In this document: piece by piece, positions 32,906 to 42,168 of the stretch
Layout: the number at the start of each line of letters is the position of its first letter
How positions within the stretch are numbered: the stretch's first letter is position 1
Assembly: GCA_902476295.1 (NCBI GenBank)
Contig: CABSDC010000004.1
Coordinates: 5,492-69,491, forward strand
Source: SFTJ01 sp905210415
Lineage (GTDB): Bacteria > Bacteroidota > Bacteroidia > Bacteroidales > Muribaculaceae
Direction: 5' to 3'
DNA length: 64,000 bases
The notes under the pieces: generated by a model
Database searches by the model: none
What the model was told of the DNA's origin: nothing
The model's input: the letters and a program-made list of their open reading frames with translations, nothing else
Position numbers and translations under genes: made by a program

Positions 32906-35900
32906 TTATTCTTCTTGTTGTTGCTTACGTTTTCGGCGAATAACAATGACAATCACGGCAAATACAATGATTACCGCTACTGCCACCATCGTATTGTTCA
33001 ATAGATTGGTATATTCTTCGCTTTCAGATATAGACATTTCCTGTTTTTTCATAACCATGCCTTTGTCTGCTTTTTCTGTTACCTTCTCGCGTACATCTTG
33101 AATCTTTTCCTTATAAGCCTGTGCGCTTTGAGCATCGGTATTCTGTGCAATGAAGTCGCGTAACTTAGCGTTGTCGCATACAAAGCCTGAGCATCCTGCG
33201 TTATACTTATTAACCAGTTCTGTGTGCAATTTAGCAATTTCTTTCAATTGCTCTCTGCTTGCTTTCCACATTCCCTTACGAGCAGTTTCCATCATAACGG
33301 CTGTCATTTCTTGCAGAGCAGCAGGGTTCTGGTTTTCGAAGAACTCCTTCACACCCAGATTGAATTTATCTTTAACATAAACGTTATAGATTTCATCCCA
33401 CATCTCTTTATCGATAGCCTTTGGTTTCATTACGTTCCATCCGTAGGTGTTACGAACGATTTCTGCAAATCCACCCGCTGCACTGGCTTCACCCTTCATC
33501 TTTTCGCGGATGTAGTTAGGGTTGAAGATGGTAGTACGGCTTTCAACACCGATGGCTTCTTTCACTTCTTGCATGCGAACATTGTTACGGTTACGGTAGT
33601 CGCTCAAGTAAGCATCCGGATCCTTACCGGTAACATTACGAACAGCCAGGTTCATACCACCCATAAATTCGTATACGTGGTCAAGACTTAAAGCACCCCA
33701 AGTGTTGCTCTGACGTGGTTGGATAACGGCATCGGTACGTGTTAAGGCAGCTTCGAAAGCAAACTGCTTGAAAACTTCCCAATTCTTTTCGCTACCGTAG
33801 TATGCACCCATGTTGTTCAGGTAAGTGTCGGCAATTTCCTTTTCGCTTTCCCAACGATCGCCAGCTTCTACCATACCTTGAATTCCTGTGCCATAACAGC
33901 CATTCATACCACCGAATACACGGAAGGAAGCCATTTCACGAGCATCTTTTGGAGTCAAGCCCTTTTCAATCAAGGTACGTTCGGCTTCTACTACACCGGC
34001 AGATACCATGTTTTCGAACTCATCGTTCTTAGCAGCTGCAGCCATTTCAACTGCACGGTTGATCAAGAACAAACGAGACGCAGCCAGATCGCGTAACTGA
34101 CCACTGGTTTGAACGACTACATCGATACGAGGACGACCTAATTCTTTAGAAGGAATCAGACGGATATCGCTTACACGTCCGAATGCATCGCGAATAGGTT
34201 CAACACCTAGCATATATAGAATCTGTGCAATAGTAGCACCTTCTGTTTCAATGAATTCACCACTCCATAAGGTATAGCTAACCTTGCGAGGAATAGAGTC
34301 GTTGTGGCGTTTCTTATACAGATTAATCGTATTGTTTGCCAAACGGATACCTTTTTCCCAAGCAGCTTCTGAAGGAGTAGCTTCGGCATTGATAGAGTAC
34401 AAGTTACGACCTGTAGGTAATGTATTAGGATTAGCAATAGGGTCGCCACCAGGTGATGGCTTGGTGTAACCACCATTCATACCGTTAATTAGGCTAGCCA
34501 ATTCTATCTCTGGACTTTCTTTCAAAGCCTTACGATAGTTGTGTACATTCTTTATGGCACGTTCCACCTCCATGATAGCAGTTGCTTTTGTAATCTGCTC
34601 TTTGGTGTACTCTTTTTTCTTCATCATCTTCTTCTTCATCATCATGGCAGCCATACCGCCTTTCTTAGCAGTATTTTTGTCGCCGGCTTTTGCTGTATTG
34701 GCTTTGCTGTCAGACATGCCTTTCATGCCGCCCATCATACCACTTTTGCCATCTTCAGACTCTTCGGCAGCTGCCATCATCATGGCCATCATGCCATCAG
34801 GGTTGCTGCGTGATTTGTCAATCTTACGAGCCTCTTCTAATTCTTCTTTCGTGATATGAGCTGTTTGCATTACCATTTCATCGTTACATGAATGAGGTGA
34901 TGCCAACAAGCGAGTTACCAAGGCACGAGCAGGGTTCAAATAGCGGGCAGTGAATATGCTGCGGTGTTTCTCTACTTGCGGTGCTGCCTTACCATTCAAC
35001 TTGTCGAGGGCCAACACGCTGTAAGCGATTGGTTCAACAGACATGGCATATACACTTGATTGGATACGGATATCTTCGTAAGGAATACCCATGGTGTAAA
35101 GCTGACCTGTAACCTTTTCGTTTGCTAATTCTTCAGCAAAGCTTTCGATACGTGCTACTTCATCTTCTGCATATGGTTTTCCCTTGATGCTATCTAGTTC
35201 CAGTTCGCGGTGAATACCCATTTTCATGGTATATTCTTTCACTTTTAAAGAAGCCTTATCTAAAGTTGCTTGTGTGTGATTTCCTTCACCCAGTAAGTTA
35301 TTGTAATTTTTGATAGCTTCATTCAGCTCACGATAAATACCTCTAACGTTACTTTCCATGAAAGGAGGAGTAAGGTATGACTGCAAACCTGCGTAAGAAC
35401 GACGCTTGGCAATGATACCTTCTCCTACATTACCGATAGAGTATATATAGAAGTGAGGCAATGCACCAACCAGGCGGTCGGGCCAGTCTTTCTGACAAAG
35501 TGCAACCTGTTTCTTTGGAGTAAATTCCAAACTACCATGCGTACCGAAGTGAATTATAGCATCGGCTTTAAATCCAAATTGAGTCCACAAATACGAAGCA
35601 ATATAAGTATGTGGAGGTGCAGCATTGGTTCCGTGTACAATTTTGAATGAGTTAGAACCTGCACCCGCTGCATTCTGCGGAAGAACCACAACATTACCAA
35701 ATTTCAAACGGGCAACTCCTAAACGGCCGTCTTCAGTAGTCATGTACTGACCAGGGAATTCGCCGTTAAGTGCTACCACTTCTGCATATTTTTCAGGACG
35801 AATGGTTGCTTTTACCCAACCTTCATATTGTTCTTTTGTAATAAGCTCCGGCTTGCCATTTTTCATAAATTTGGTGAAAGCACCTTCTGCATAAGCATTG

Positions 35901-37156
35901 AATACAGCACCTTGGGCTTGAATCATTTCGCCCAATTCTTTATGGCTCTTTGGTAAATTGTCTACGCGATAGCCTTCTTCTTTCATACGGACCAGCAGGT
36001 TGTATAAAGAAGGTACTACTTCCATACCGGCAGCAGCCAACGCATTTTGACCAGGACCTTTATAGTAATAGATAGCTACACGCTTTTCTGAATTTGGTTT
36101 GTGCTTCAGGCTGATGTAGTTGTTTACACTCTTTACAAAAGTTTCTAATCGTTCTGGAATGGTATACGATTCTTGCATACCATCTTCATCCAAGCGATGT
36201 CCAAACAAAACAAATGGGCGCAGTGCACCATCAATTTCTGGAGTAACTACGCTCTGCGACAAGAAACCACCGTTCATGCCCATTGGGTCGTTTTCCCATT
36301 TGTCTACCAAACGGTTCACGTTCAATGGAGAGAATAATGGAATATTTTGTTTTGTCAGATAGTCTACCATATAGTCTCCCATACGACCATGTGCCATATT
36401 GATGACAGCCGACGCTTTGATAGAGTCAATGTGATGTTTGCAAACAAACTTTCTCATTGAACGAATAGGATAGACCACGTTACCGGTTTCTTCTAATTTG
36501 GCAATCAGGTCGGTTGGTTCACCCATCTGGCCCGTTACTACAATGCCAGGGGCATTCTCTTTCCAAAGATTATTCTCTTTCAAGAACTTATGATAATCGG
36601 CAATAGTATTGAAACCTAAAGGGTCTTCTTCTGGTTTCTTAGGGTCGATATGGTAAATCATATCGTTGGCAGCTTCAACAACCATTTCTGGTTCTGCTAT
36701 ATTGAATATCTTTTTGTCGATATCCTTTCTAACATAGTTCAGCAAACTGCGGTAGTTTCTACGTCCTCCGTTACTCAAGTACTTGCGTAAAGAGTCTGCA
36801 GCAACAGAATCCACAGAACATATGTTGTTCATCGGATTAGTAATGGCTGTAGTCAAGACAGGTAAACCATTATCGGCAGCTTTCTTGATTACGGCACGCT
36901 GATCTTCTGTAATGCGTAATCCCATGGCATTGATAAAAATCATGTCATAGTCGTTCAGTTTGTCGAGCTCATCTGTACTAACTTCTTCAATCTTGATGGA
37001 GCTGTTGGTGTTTGCTTTCGAGATATGTCCCAAAGCAATCACCTGATAGTTGATGAATCCCACCTTTGTAGTGCTGGCGAAAACGTGCCACACTACAAAA
37101 GCAATCAGAGCTACAACAGCTATTGAGCCTCCAATTAAAAGGTTCTTCTTTTTCAT
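32906..37156 (-). CDS. hmuS: HmuS: CobN/magnesium-chelatase-like membrane protein for heme
   Basis: 1416 residues. An N-terminal membrane anchor (IAVVALIAFVVWHVF) is followed by a CobN/BchH-type chelatase large subunit over most of the length, including FGTHGSLEFTPKKQ and LKFGNVVVLPQNAAGAGSN. A C-terminal membrane helix (MVAVAVIIVFAVIVIVI) ends in a basic tail. True cobaltochelatase CobN is soluble and works with CobS/CobT, which are absent here. The two anchors and the operon position identify HmuS, proposed to remove iron from heme anaerobically. An unusual Met/Lys-rich low-complexity insertion lies at about residues 785-848. It probably acts at the periplasmic face with HmuT/U/V. Confidence 0.92.
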   Translation of the reverse strand: MKKKNLLIGGSIAVVALIAFVVWHVFASTTKVGFINYQVIALGHISKANTNSSIKIEEVSTDELDKLNDYDMIFINAMGLRITEDQRAVIKKAADNGLPVLTTAITNPMNNICSVDSVAADSLRKYLSNGGRRNYRSLLNYVRKDIDKKIFNIAEPEMVVEAANDMIYHIDPKKPEEDPLGFNTIADYHKFLKENNLWKENAPGIVVTGQMGEPTDLIAKLEETGNVVYPIRSMRKFVCKHHIDSIKASAVINMAHGRMGDYMVDYLTKQNIPLFSPLNVNRLVDKWENDPMGMNGGFLSQSVVTPEIDGALRPFVLFGHRLDEDGMQESYTIPERLETFVKSVNNYISLKHKPNSEKRVAIYYYKGPGQNALAAAGMEVVPSLYNLLVRMKEEGYRVDNLPKSHKELGEMIQAQGAVFNAYAEGAFTKFMKNGKPELITKEQYEGWVKATIRPEKYAEVVALNGEFPGQYMTTEDGRLGVARLKFGNVVVLPQNAAGAGSNSFKIVHGTNAAPPHTYIASYLWTQFGFKADAIIHFGTHGSLEFTPKKQVALCQKDWPDRLVGALPHFYIYSIGNVGEGIIAKRRSYAGLQSYLTPPFMESNVRGIYRELNEAIKNYNNLLGEGNHTQATLDKASLKVKEYTMKMGIHRELELDSIKGKPYAEDEVARIESFAEELANEKVTGQLYTMGIPYEDIRIQSSVYAMSVEPIAYSVLALDKLNGKAAPQVEKHRSIFTARYLNPARALVTRLLASPHSCNDEMVMQTAHITKEELEEARKIDKSRSNPDGMMAMMMAAAEESEDGKSGMMGGMKGMSDSKANTAKAGDKNTAKKGGMAAMMMKKKMMKKKEYTKEQITKATAIMEVERAIKNVHNYRKALKESPEIELASLINGMNGGYTKPSPGGDPIANPNTLPTGRNLYSINAEATPSEAAWEKGIRLANNTINLYKKRHNDSIPRKVSYTLWSGEFIETEGATIAQILYMLGVEPIRDAFGRVSDIRLIPSKELGRPRIDVVVQTSGQLRDLAASRLFLINRAVEMAAAAKNDEFENMVSAGVVEAERTLIEKGLTPKDAREMASFRVFGGMNGCYGTGIQGMVEAGDRWESEKEIADTYLNNMGAYYGSEKNWEVFKQFAFEAALTRTDAVIQPRQSNTWGALSLDHVYEFMGGMNLAVRNVTGKDPDAYLSDYRNRNNVRMQEVKEAIGVESRTTIFNPNYIREKMKGEASAAGGFAEIVRNTYGWNVMKPKAIDKEMWDEIYNVYVKDKFNLGVKEFFENQNPAALQEMTAVMMETARKGMWKASREQLKEIAKLHTELVNKYNAGCSGFVCDNAKLRDFIAQNTDAQSAQAYKEKIQDVREKVTEKADKGMVMKKQEMSISESEEYTNLLNNTMVAVAVIIVFAVIVIVIRRKRKQQQEE

Positions 37157-37177
37157 TTATTTGCAAATAAGTAGTTA

Positions 37178-39412
37178 TTATAGTTTAAATAAGTCTGCAA
37201 TGTTGATGCTAACAGAACCAACACAGCTGATACCCTTCTGAGGAACCTGTACTACAGCGTCGGCAGAAGTGTCTTTGTGGTTGAATAAGTTGTCTACCAT
37301 GAAACCGCAGGTAATACCTCTTGGCATTTGTAATGTCAAGTTTAAAGAACACATGGTACGAGGATTGTATGTAACGTACGACATCTGGTCCTTTTCTGAA
37401 TCGTAGCTATACGTATCCAATTTAGAACACCACTGTCCGTTCAAGGTAATTGTACCTGTTACTTTTTTGAACTTCTTGGTGTAAGAGGTATTGAAAGTAA
37501 TGCTATGAGGACGAACGTATGACATGTTTTTGCCTTTGAATTCAGAATAGTCGTCCACAAATGCATAAGAACCTGTCATTGATAAACCGAACTTATATTT
37601 CATACGAACGATAGCTTCAACACCTGTAGTATACGCTTTATCGGTATTCTCATAGATCATATCGTTTCCATTTGGATGGTCCACCATGGTAATCTTATCG
37701 TGGAAACGGTTGTGATAGGCAGAAACAGAGGCATTGAATCCACCCTTGTTGAATTCGGCCGATGCATTGACCTGGTGGCTCTTTTCAGCTTTCAGATCTT
37801 CGTTACCATAGATAATGAACATACCCAAACCACCCATATCGTATTCCGAATACAATTCTTTCAAAGATGGCGTACGGTATCCCTGTGCATAACCGGCACG
37901 GAATGTCCAAGGTTTACCTAAATGATACATCATAGAAAGTTTTGGAGTGATGTGGAAAGGATATTCATCTTCATGATCAGCACGTACACCTAAGATTACA
38001 CTGAAATCATCAGTAACCTTCCAGTCGTCTTGTGCATAGAAGTCCAGGTGCTTGCGGTCAAAGTGAGACGAGTCGCGCATCATGTAGTGTTTCATATACT
38101 CTATTTCGCCTTCAGTACCGGCACTGATGGAGTGATTGCCAAAAGTAGCCGTATAGTTCAAACGCAGTGTCTGCTGGCGATGGCTGAAGTCGGTAGAAGT
38201 ACTGTCTATTTCCCAATAATTCTGCTTCTTGTCGTAACGGTCAAAGATGTACGAAAGGTCTAATTGCTGGTTGTCTGCAATCAAGTACTTCATTTTACCT
38301 CCTAGTGTATAGTCCACATAGTTTTCGCGGAACTTCTTGCCATTGCGTACATCTCGTTTGTTATGGTAAAGAGTACCTTTTACCTCTGCACTCAATTTAT
38401 CAGTAAATGAATAGCCGAATTTCTGAGAAGCATCCCAAATCTTATAACCATAGATGGTTGTCTTGTAGGCGCGGTCTTGCTTCGTTTGCTCAGAGCCATC
38501 GGGTAAGATGGTAGTAATATCCTTACCTTCAGTATCGCCAATGGTATAGGTATCTCTGTGGCGGAAACCTACAGTGGTGTAGGTAGAATAACGGCTCTTC
38601 TTTGCACCGATAGAAGCCGAATAGTTTTCGCCGTTGATACCAGCATAGCGGGCACTTACATTTCCGGAGAACGGACGGTTGGCCGATTTGGTAATGATGT
38701 TGATAACACCACCCAGTGCATTCGACCCATAGAGGGTAGATGCTGCACCACGTACTACTTCAATACGCTCAATGTCATCTACATTAAAACGAGAGAAGTC
38801 TACATTCTTTGCTGCGCCTTCGCCCGAAACACGTTCGCCATCAACCAAGAACATGATATAGTCACCACCTACACCTTGATAAGTAATGGTAGGAGCCTGA
38901 CTCATGCTATTGTAACCAATCTGTATACCAGGCAATTCATATTGCAACAATGTTTGAAAATCCTGTGGATTAACACGTTTGATGTCGGCACTAGAGATTA
39001 CGCGGGTTATGACAGGAATCTCTTTCAGTGGTTTTTCAACACGTACACCGGTTACCACCACTTCGTCAATCAAATTGTCTGATGGCTCCATACGCACCAC
39101 AATGCGTTTCTCGTTATCTGTTATGGTTTCAACAGACTGCGTTTTATAACCAATAAAGCTAACCCGCAAAGTCTGCCTTCCTGCATTTCGTAAGATGATG
39201 TCGAACTCACCTTCTGTGTTGGTACCGGCTCCGATGGTAGTACCCACCACTACCACAGTAGCACCAGGCATGGGCAACCCTTCTTCATCTATAACTTCCC
39301 CTTTGATGCTATGTTTAGCTCCTTCTCCCTCGTTGGGTTCGATACCAAAAACGGTAGCCGGAGCTACCGTTAAGAGTACTATGAATATACAAAAAAATCT
39401 TTTCACATTCAT
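37178..39412 (-). CDS. hmuR: HmuR: TonB-dependent heme receptor
   Basis: A 744-residue outer-membrane receptor. A signal peptide (MNVKRFFCIFIVLLTVAPATVFG) precedes a carboxypeptidase-like regulatory domain (HSIKGEVIDEEGLPMPGATV). The plug is at ~115-230 (VEVVRGAASTLYGSNALGGVINIIT), then the barrel, ending NIADLFKL. Order, length and neighbours match HmuR. It takes up heme handed over by HmuY, driven by TonB. Its ATG overlaps the hmuY stop by one base, and hmuS begins 21 bp downstream. Confidence 0.93.
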   Translation of the reverse strand: MNVKRFFCIFIVLLTVAPATVFGIEPNEGEGAKHSIKGEVIDEEGLPMPGATVVVVGTTIGAGTNTEGEFDIILRNAGRQTLRVSFIGYKTQSVETITDNEKRIVVRMEPSDNLIDEVVVTGVRVEKPLKEIPVITRVISSADIKRVNPQDFQTLLQYELPGIQIGYNSMSQAPTITYQGVGGDYIMFLVDGERVSGEGAAKNVDFSRFNVDDIERIEVVRGAASTLYGSNALGGVINIITKSANRPFSGNVSARYAGINGENYSASIGAKKSRYSTYTTVGFRHRDTYTIGDTEGKDITTILPDGSEQTKQDRAYKTTIYGYKIWDASQKFGYSFTDKLSAEVKGTLYHNKRDVRNGKKFRENYVDYTLGGKMKYLIADNQQLDLSYIFDRYDKKQNYWEIDSTSTDFSHRQQTLRLNYTATFGNHSISAGTEGEIEYMKHYMMRDSSHFDRKHLDFYAQDDWKVTDDFSVILGVRADHEDEYPFHITPKLSMMYHLGKPWTFRAGYAQGYRTPSLKELYSEYDMGGLGMFIIYGNEDLKAEKSHQVNASAEFNKGGFNASVSAYHNRFHDKITMVDHPNGNDMIYENTDKAYTTGVEAIVRMKYKFGLSMTGSYAFVDDYSEFKGKNMSYVRPHSITFNTSYTKKFKKVTGTITLNGQWCSKLDTYSYDSEKDQMSYVTYNPRTMCSLNLTLQMPRGITCGFMVDNLFNHKDTSADAVVQVPQKGISCVGSVSINIADLFKL

Positions 39413-40071
39413 TATTTTGACATATATTCGTAAGCGAACTTAACAGCCTTTTTTCCAGCACCGTTCAAATGATCAGAGAATTTCAATTTAGCCCAGTTGC
39501 CATTTGCGCATTTTACAATGTAAACATTATCTGTAATAGTATACTCGAATGGAGGCATTTTGCCAGTAGGAGTTTTAGTAATCCATTTGCACAATTCAGC
39601 ATTCAAGGTACCATCAGCATAACCTACCTGGCCTTTCATCATGTTAGACATGTCGACAATCAGTTTCTTGTCTTCTGCTTTCACTGTATGGTCTTTTACA
39701 AAGCCTGTAGTAGGAAGAGTAACCACTTCCTTAAAATCTTTAAATGAAGTCTGAACAGCTTCGCTATTGTTTGTGCGAATTTCGTATTGGTGGATAGCGA
39801 TATCCCATTCTGTTGGAACTTCGCCGTTTATTTCAGGATTTTTGGTGTCTGCAATCTCGGTTTTATCAGTGATGTATTTCCAAGGGCCTTCTACAGTTAC
39901 ATTCTTAACATCGCCTGTTCTTAAATTAATGTAAGACCATTCTGCATAATTGCACAGAACTTCCATGTTCTTTACACCTTTTGAGGTTGGAGGCTTTACA
40001 TCGTTACCGTCACTGCAAGCTGCTGTGCACAATGTGATTGCAGCCATTGCCAAGAAATTTTTTACTTTCAT
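39412..40071 (-). CDS. hmuY: HmuY-family heme-binding surface lipoprotein
   Basis: A 219-residue lipoprotein: signal MKVKNFLAMAAITL with lipobox TAAC (Cys19), followed by a polar linker and an all-beta HmuY-like domain containing YAEWSYINLRTGDV and WDIAIHQYEIRTN. HmuY proteins are hemophores that take heme from host carriers and pass it to HmuR, encoded immediately downstream with a one-base overlap. Porphyromonas HmuY uses two His ligands, and relatives in other genera use Met. Here a Met-rich loop (VDMSNMMKGQ) lies in the candidate ligand region, which favours Met ligation, but this needs a structural alignment. Confidence 0.88.
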   Translation of the reverse strand: MKVKNFLAMAAITLCTAACSDGNDVKPPTSKGVKNMEVLCNYAEWSYINLRTGDVKNVTVEGPWKYITDKTEIADTKNPEINGEVPTEWDIAIHQYEIRTNNSEAVQTSFKDFKEVVTLPTTGFVKDHTVKAEDKKLIVDMSNMMKGQVGYADGTLNAELCKWITKTPTGKMPPFEYTITDNVYIVKCANGNWAKLKFSDHLNGAGKKAVKFAYEYMSK

Positions 40072-40105
40072 AAACTATACCTTTATTAATTTGTTTTTTT
40101 TGATG

Positions 40106-40136
40106 CAAAGGTATGTACTGCGAAAATAAGGAGCAA
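40106..40136 (-). promoter_or_regulatory. Promoter of the hmu operon
   Basis: On the minus strand TTG (40134-40136) and TACCTTTG (40106-40113) are separated by 20 bp. The leader to the hmuY ATG is about 30 nt. I saw no clear Fur box by eye. Confidence 0.65.
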
Positions 40137-40300
40137 TACTCAAAAATAATGAAATTTTAGTACTGTATACATAGCATAATACAGAATTCTATGAATACCT
40201 GAGATTTATTATATTTATAGAATATTCAGGTGAAAGGGACAATTTATACTAGATTTTTGCGATTCGAGCAGATCTGTAGGGCTGGAAAAGAGTATTTTTT

Positions 40301-40564
40301 TGGTTCATCCGACATTTCGAGTGATAGTGTCCTAAAAAGGAAAACCGCTGAACAAATTGTAGATTTGAATTTCGGACAACAAATATACAGTCATGAACAA
40401 TAGTTTTCTATATCATGCTTGGGGGCTTTATACTCACAAATGCACTCGTGAAGAATACAAAGGTGACACGATGATCTTGCATGTTGAAGCAAAAGATCGT
40501 GAAAAAGAATGTCCAAAGTGCGGCCACCGTCATTTGGTCAAGAAAGGTTTTCGCATACGTGACC
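40301..40564 (+). mobile_element. Truncated ISL3-family insertion sequence (left end)
   Basis: The stretch contains the promoter-proximal end of an ISL3-type element and the first ~57 codons of its transposase, then breaks off exactly at the outer end of MITE copy 2. The exact outer terminus is uncertain. About three quarters or more of the element is missing. Confidence 0.6.
40393..40564 (+). pseudogene. N-terminal fragment of an ISL3-family transposase
   Basis: The frame begins MNNSFLYHAWGLYTH and contains the zinc-binding CPKCGHRHLVKKG of ISL3 transposases, followed by RIRDL. The codons after this come from the MITE terminal repeat (NPNRSLG...) and end at 40611. The catalytic DDE domain is missing, so the gene is dead. 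Confidence 0.8.
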
Positions 40565-40756
40565 TTAACCCAAATCGGTCATTAGGGCTTGGCAGGATTT
40601 CGGAATTTTAGAAGTGCAGGTTTCAATTGCTTTTTAATGAGTAATAGCCAGTTATTGCGAATTAAAAACAAGCAAAAAATGCCTGATAAAAACCGAAAGA
40701 CGCCAAGCAGTAGAAAAAACACCTCATATACGTCCTAATGACCGATTTGGGATTAA
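40565..40756 (-). mobile_element. MITE-like element, copy 2 (inverted)
   Basis: 192 bp, in inverted orientation relative to copy 1. The left end is TTAACCCAAATCGGTCATTA and the right end is its near-perfect reverse complement. It interrupts or truncates the ISL3 transposase fragment. Together with copy 1 it brackets the hmu operon. Confidence 0.8.
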
Positions 40757-40852
40757 TAGTGTTTAGGTGTGTAAATTTACTAATATTTCGTCAAAATGCA
40801 CACCAATAACACATATTCAATACGGATTTTAACAAATATTTTAGTGTCTGGG

Positions 40853-42136
40853 TTATCGGGTGTAGAAGTCGATGATGCGGTTGATGGCGCGTTGGCAAAC
40901 AGGGCAGAATGCAGGCGCCTTGTTGGTACGCATGCGGCAGTTGAGTGCAGGGCGATACATCCCCTTTTCGTTGTATCCAGCGCCCACAAATGCGCCCACC
41001 TTGTTGCTATATTCCTCGTCATCGGGTGTGGGTATAGGCGTGCCTTTTTCCACCATGTCGCTCCATTTGCTTTTGAAATCTTTCATCGATGTGATGTTTT
41101 GTTCCCAAGGCTCCACGTTGAGGTCGTAGGTGGCTGGATCGCCGTAATCATATTCGTCGGCAAGACCGCCGAAGCTGTGGCCAAATTCGTGTACTACCAC
41201 TGGTGCGAAATTAGGATTGTGGGCAGTGGTGAGGGTGTATTCGTTGTAGATTCCGCCACCGCCATATTCGTTGGTGTTTGCGAGAATGATGATGTGTTCG
41301 TAGAGAACGCCCGATATGGCATCGTGTATAGCCTTCACGCGAGTGGTGGTGAGGTAGCGGTCGCTATAGAATGTGCTGAAGTGCGAACCGAAGGCGGTGC
41401 TGCGCCATTCGCCGAGACGTGGAATGCTCATGCCACTATCGCGCGATGGGGTGAATACAGCCACAATGTTGAAGTCGTCTTTGCGGGTCTTAAATGGTTC
41501 GTGGTTGAACAGCGAATTGCAAGTGGCTTGAGCGTCGTTGTAGAATGTGTCGCGCTCGGCTTGCGAATAGCCTTCGCCAAGTATCACCACATCGATGCAT
41601 CGCTCCACGCTGCCGCCTTTATGCATATAGCGATAGTCGAGGTTAGGGTCGCGGTGACGTTGCTCGATGAGGATGTCTTGTGGATTGATGGTGTGAGTAT
41701 ATTTCGCTATGGTCTCGTGCGAGGCGTTGATGAGCGTGACAGTCACCTCTACGGTGCGCTGTGGCATAGGCACCAGCATAGTGTGGTCGAACGAGCGTGC
41801 TGTGGTTTTAGCCTCGTCGGTAGTGAGCCATTCGTTGAATAGCGTTGAGAAAGAAGTCTGATAGATAGTGGTGCCAGTGGCAGCATCCTTCATCACCAGT
41901 TGACCGTTGCCGAGCAGTGGCATTTGGTCGAGGTGTTTGCGTCGTCCAGCCCAGATGGCAGTTTTCGACATCTCGTAGAGCGCTATGCCTTGGTGTTTGG
42001 CATCGCCATACAACTGATAGTCGATGCGCAGAGTAGTGTTGGTGAAATAGTCGCTAAATGTCACGTTGTGCTTCTTGGCGAATGCTGAGATTGCGCTCAC
42101 GAGGCATACTGCAATGATAAGAAGTCTTTTTGCCAT
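40853..42136 (-). CDS. Peptidase M64 (IgA-peptidase-like) zinc metallopeptidase
   Basis: The frame is open from 42175, but the start at 42136 gives a standard signal peptide (MAKRLLIIAVCLVSAISAFA) and avoids overlap with mutS. The mature enzyme has the M64 zinc motif HEFGHSFGGLADEY beginning at residue 316, preceded by the family block VVILGEGYSQAERD at about 183-196. Family members cleave proline-containing substrates such as IgA in Clostridium ramosum; Bacteroidales members are surface or periplasmic enzymes of unclear substrate. About 427 residues. It follows mutS on the same strand and ends near MITE copy 2. Confidence 0.92.
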   Translation of the reverse strand: MAKRLLIIAVCLVSAISAFAKKHNVTFSDYFTNTTLRIDYQLYGDAKHQGIALYEMSKTAIWAGRRKHLDQMPLLGNGQLVMKDAATGTTIYQTSFSTLFNEWLTTDEAKTTARSFDHTMLVPMPQRTVEVTVTLINASHETIAKYTHTINPQDILIEQRHRDPNLDYRYMHKGGSVERCIDVVILGEGYSQAERDTFYNDAQATCNSLFNHEPFKTRKDDFNIVAVFTPSRDSGMSIPRLGEWRSTAFGSHFSTFYSDRYLTTTRVKAIHDAISGVLYEHIIILANTNEYGGGGIYNEYTLTTAHNPNFAPVVVHEFGHSFGGLADEYDYGDPATYDLNVEPWEQNITSMKDFKSKWSDMVEKGTPIPTPDDEEYSNKVGAFVGAGYNEKGMYRPALNCRMRTNKAPAFCPVCQRAINRIIDFYTR

Positions 42137-42168
42137 GGTGATTATGTTTTGGTTTTGGGCAAGCGGTG

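Noticed and set aside
32906..37156. CobN cobaltochelatase of cobalamin synthesis
   Set aside because: The protein has membrane anchors at both ends, lacks CobS/CobT or other cobalamin genes nearby and sits in a textbook hmu operon, so HmuS fits better.
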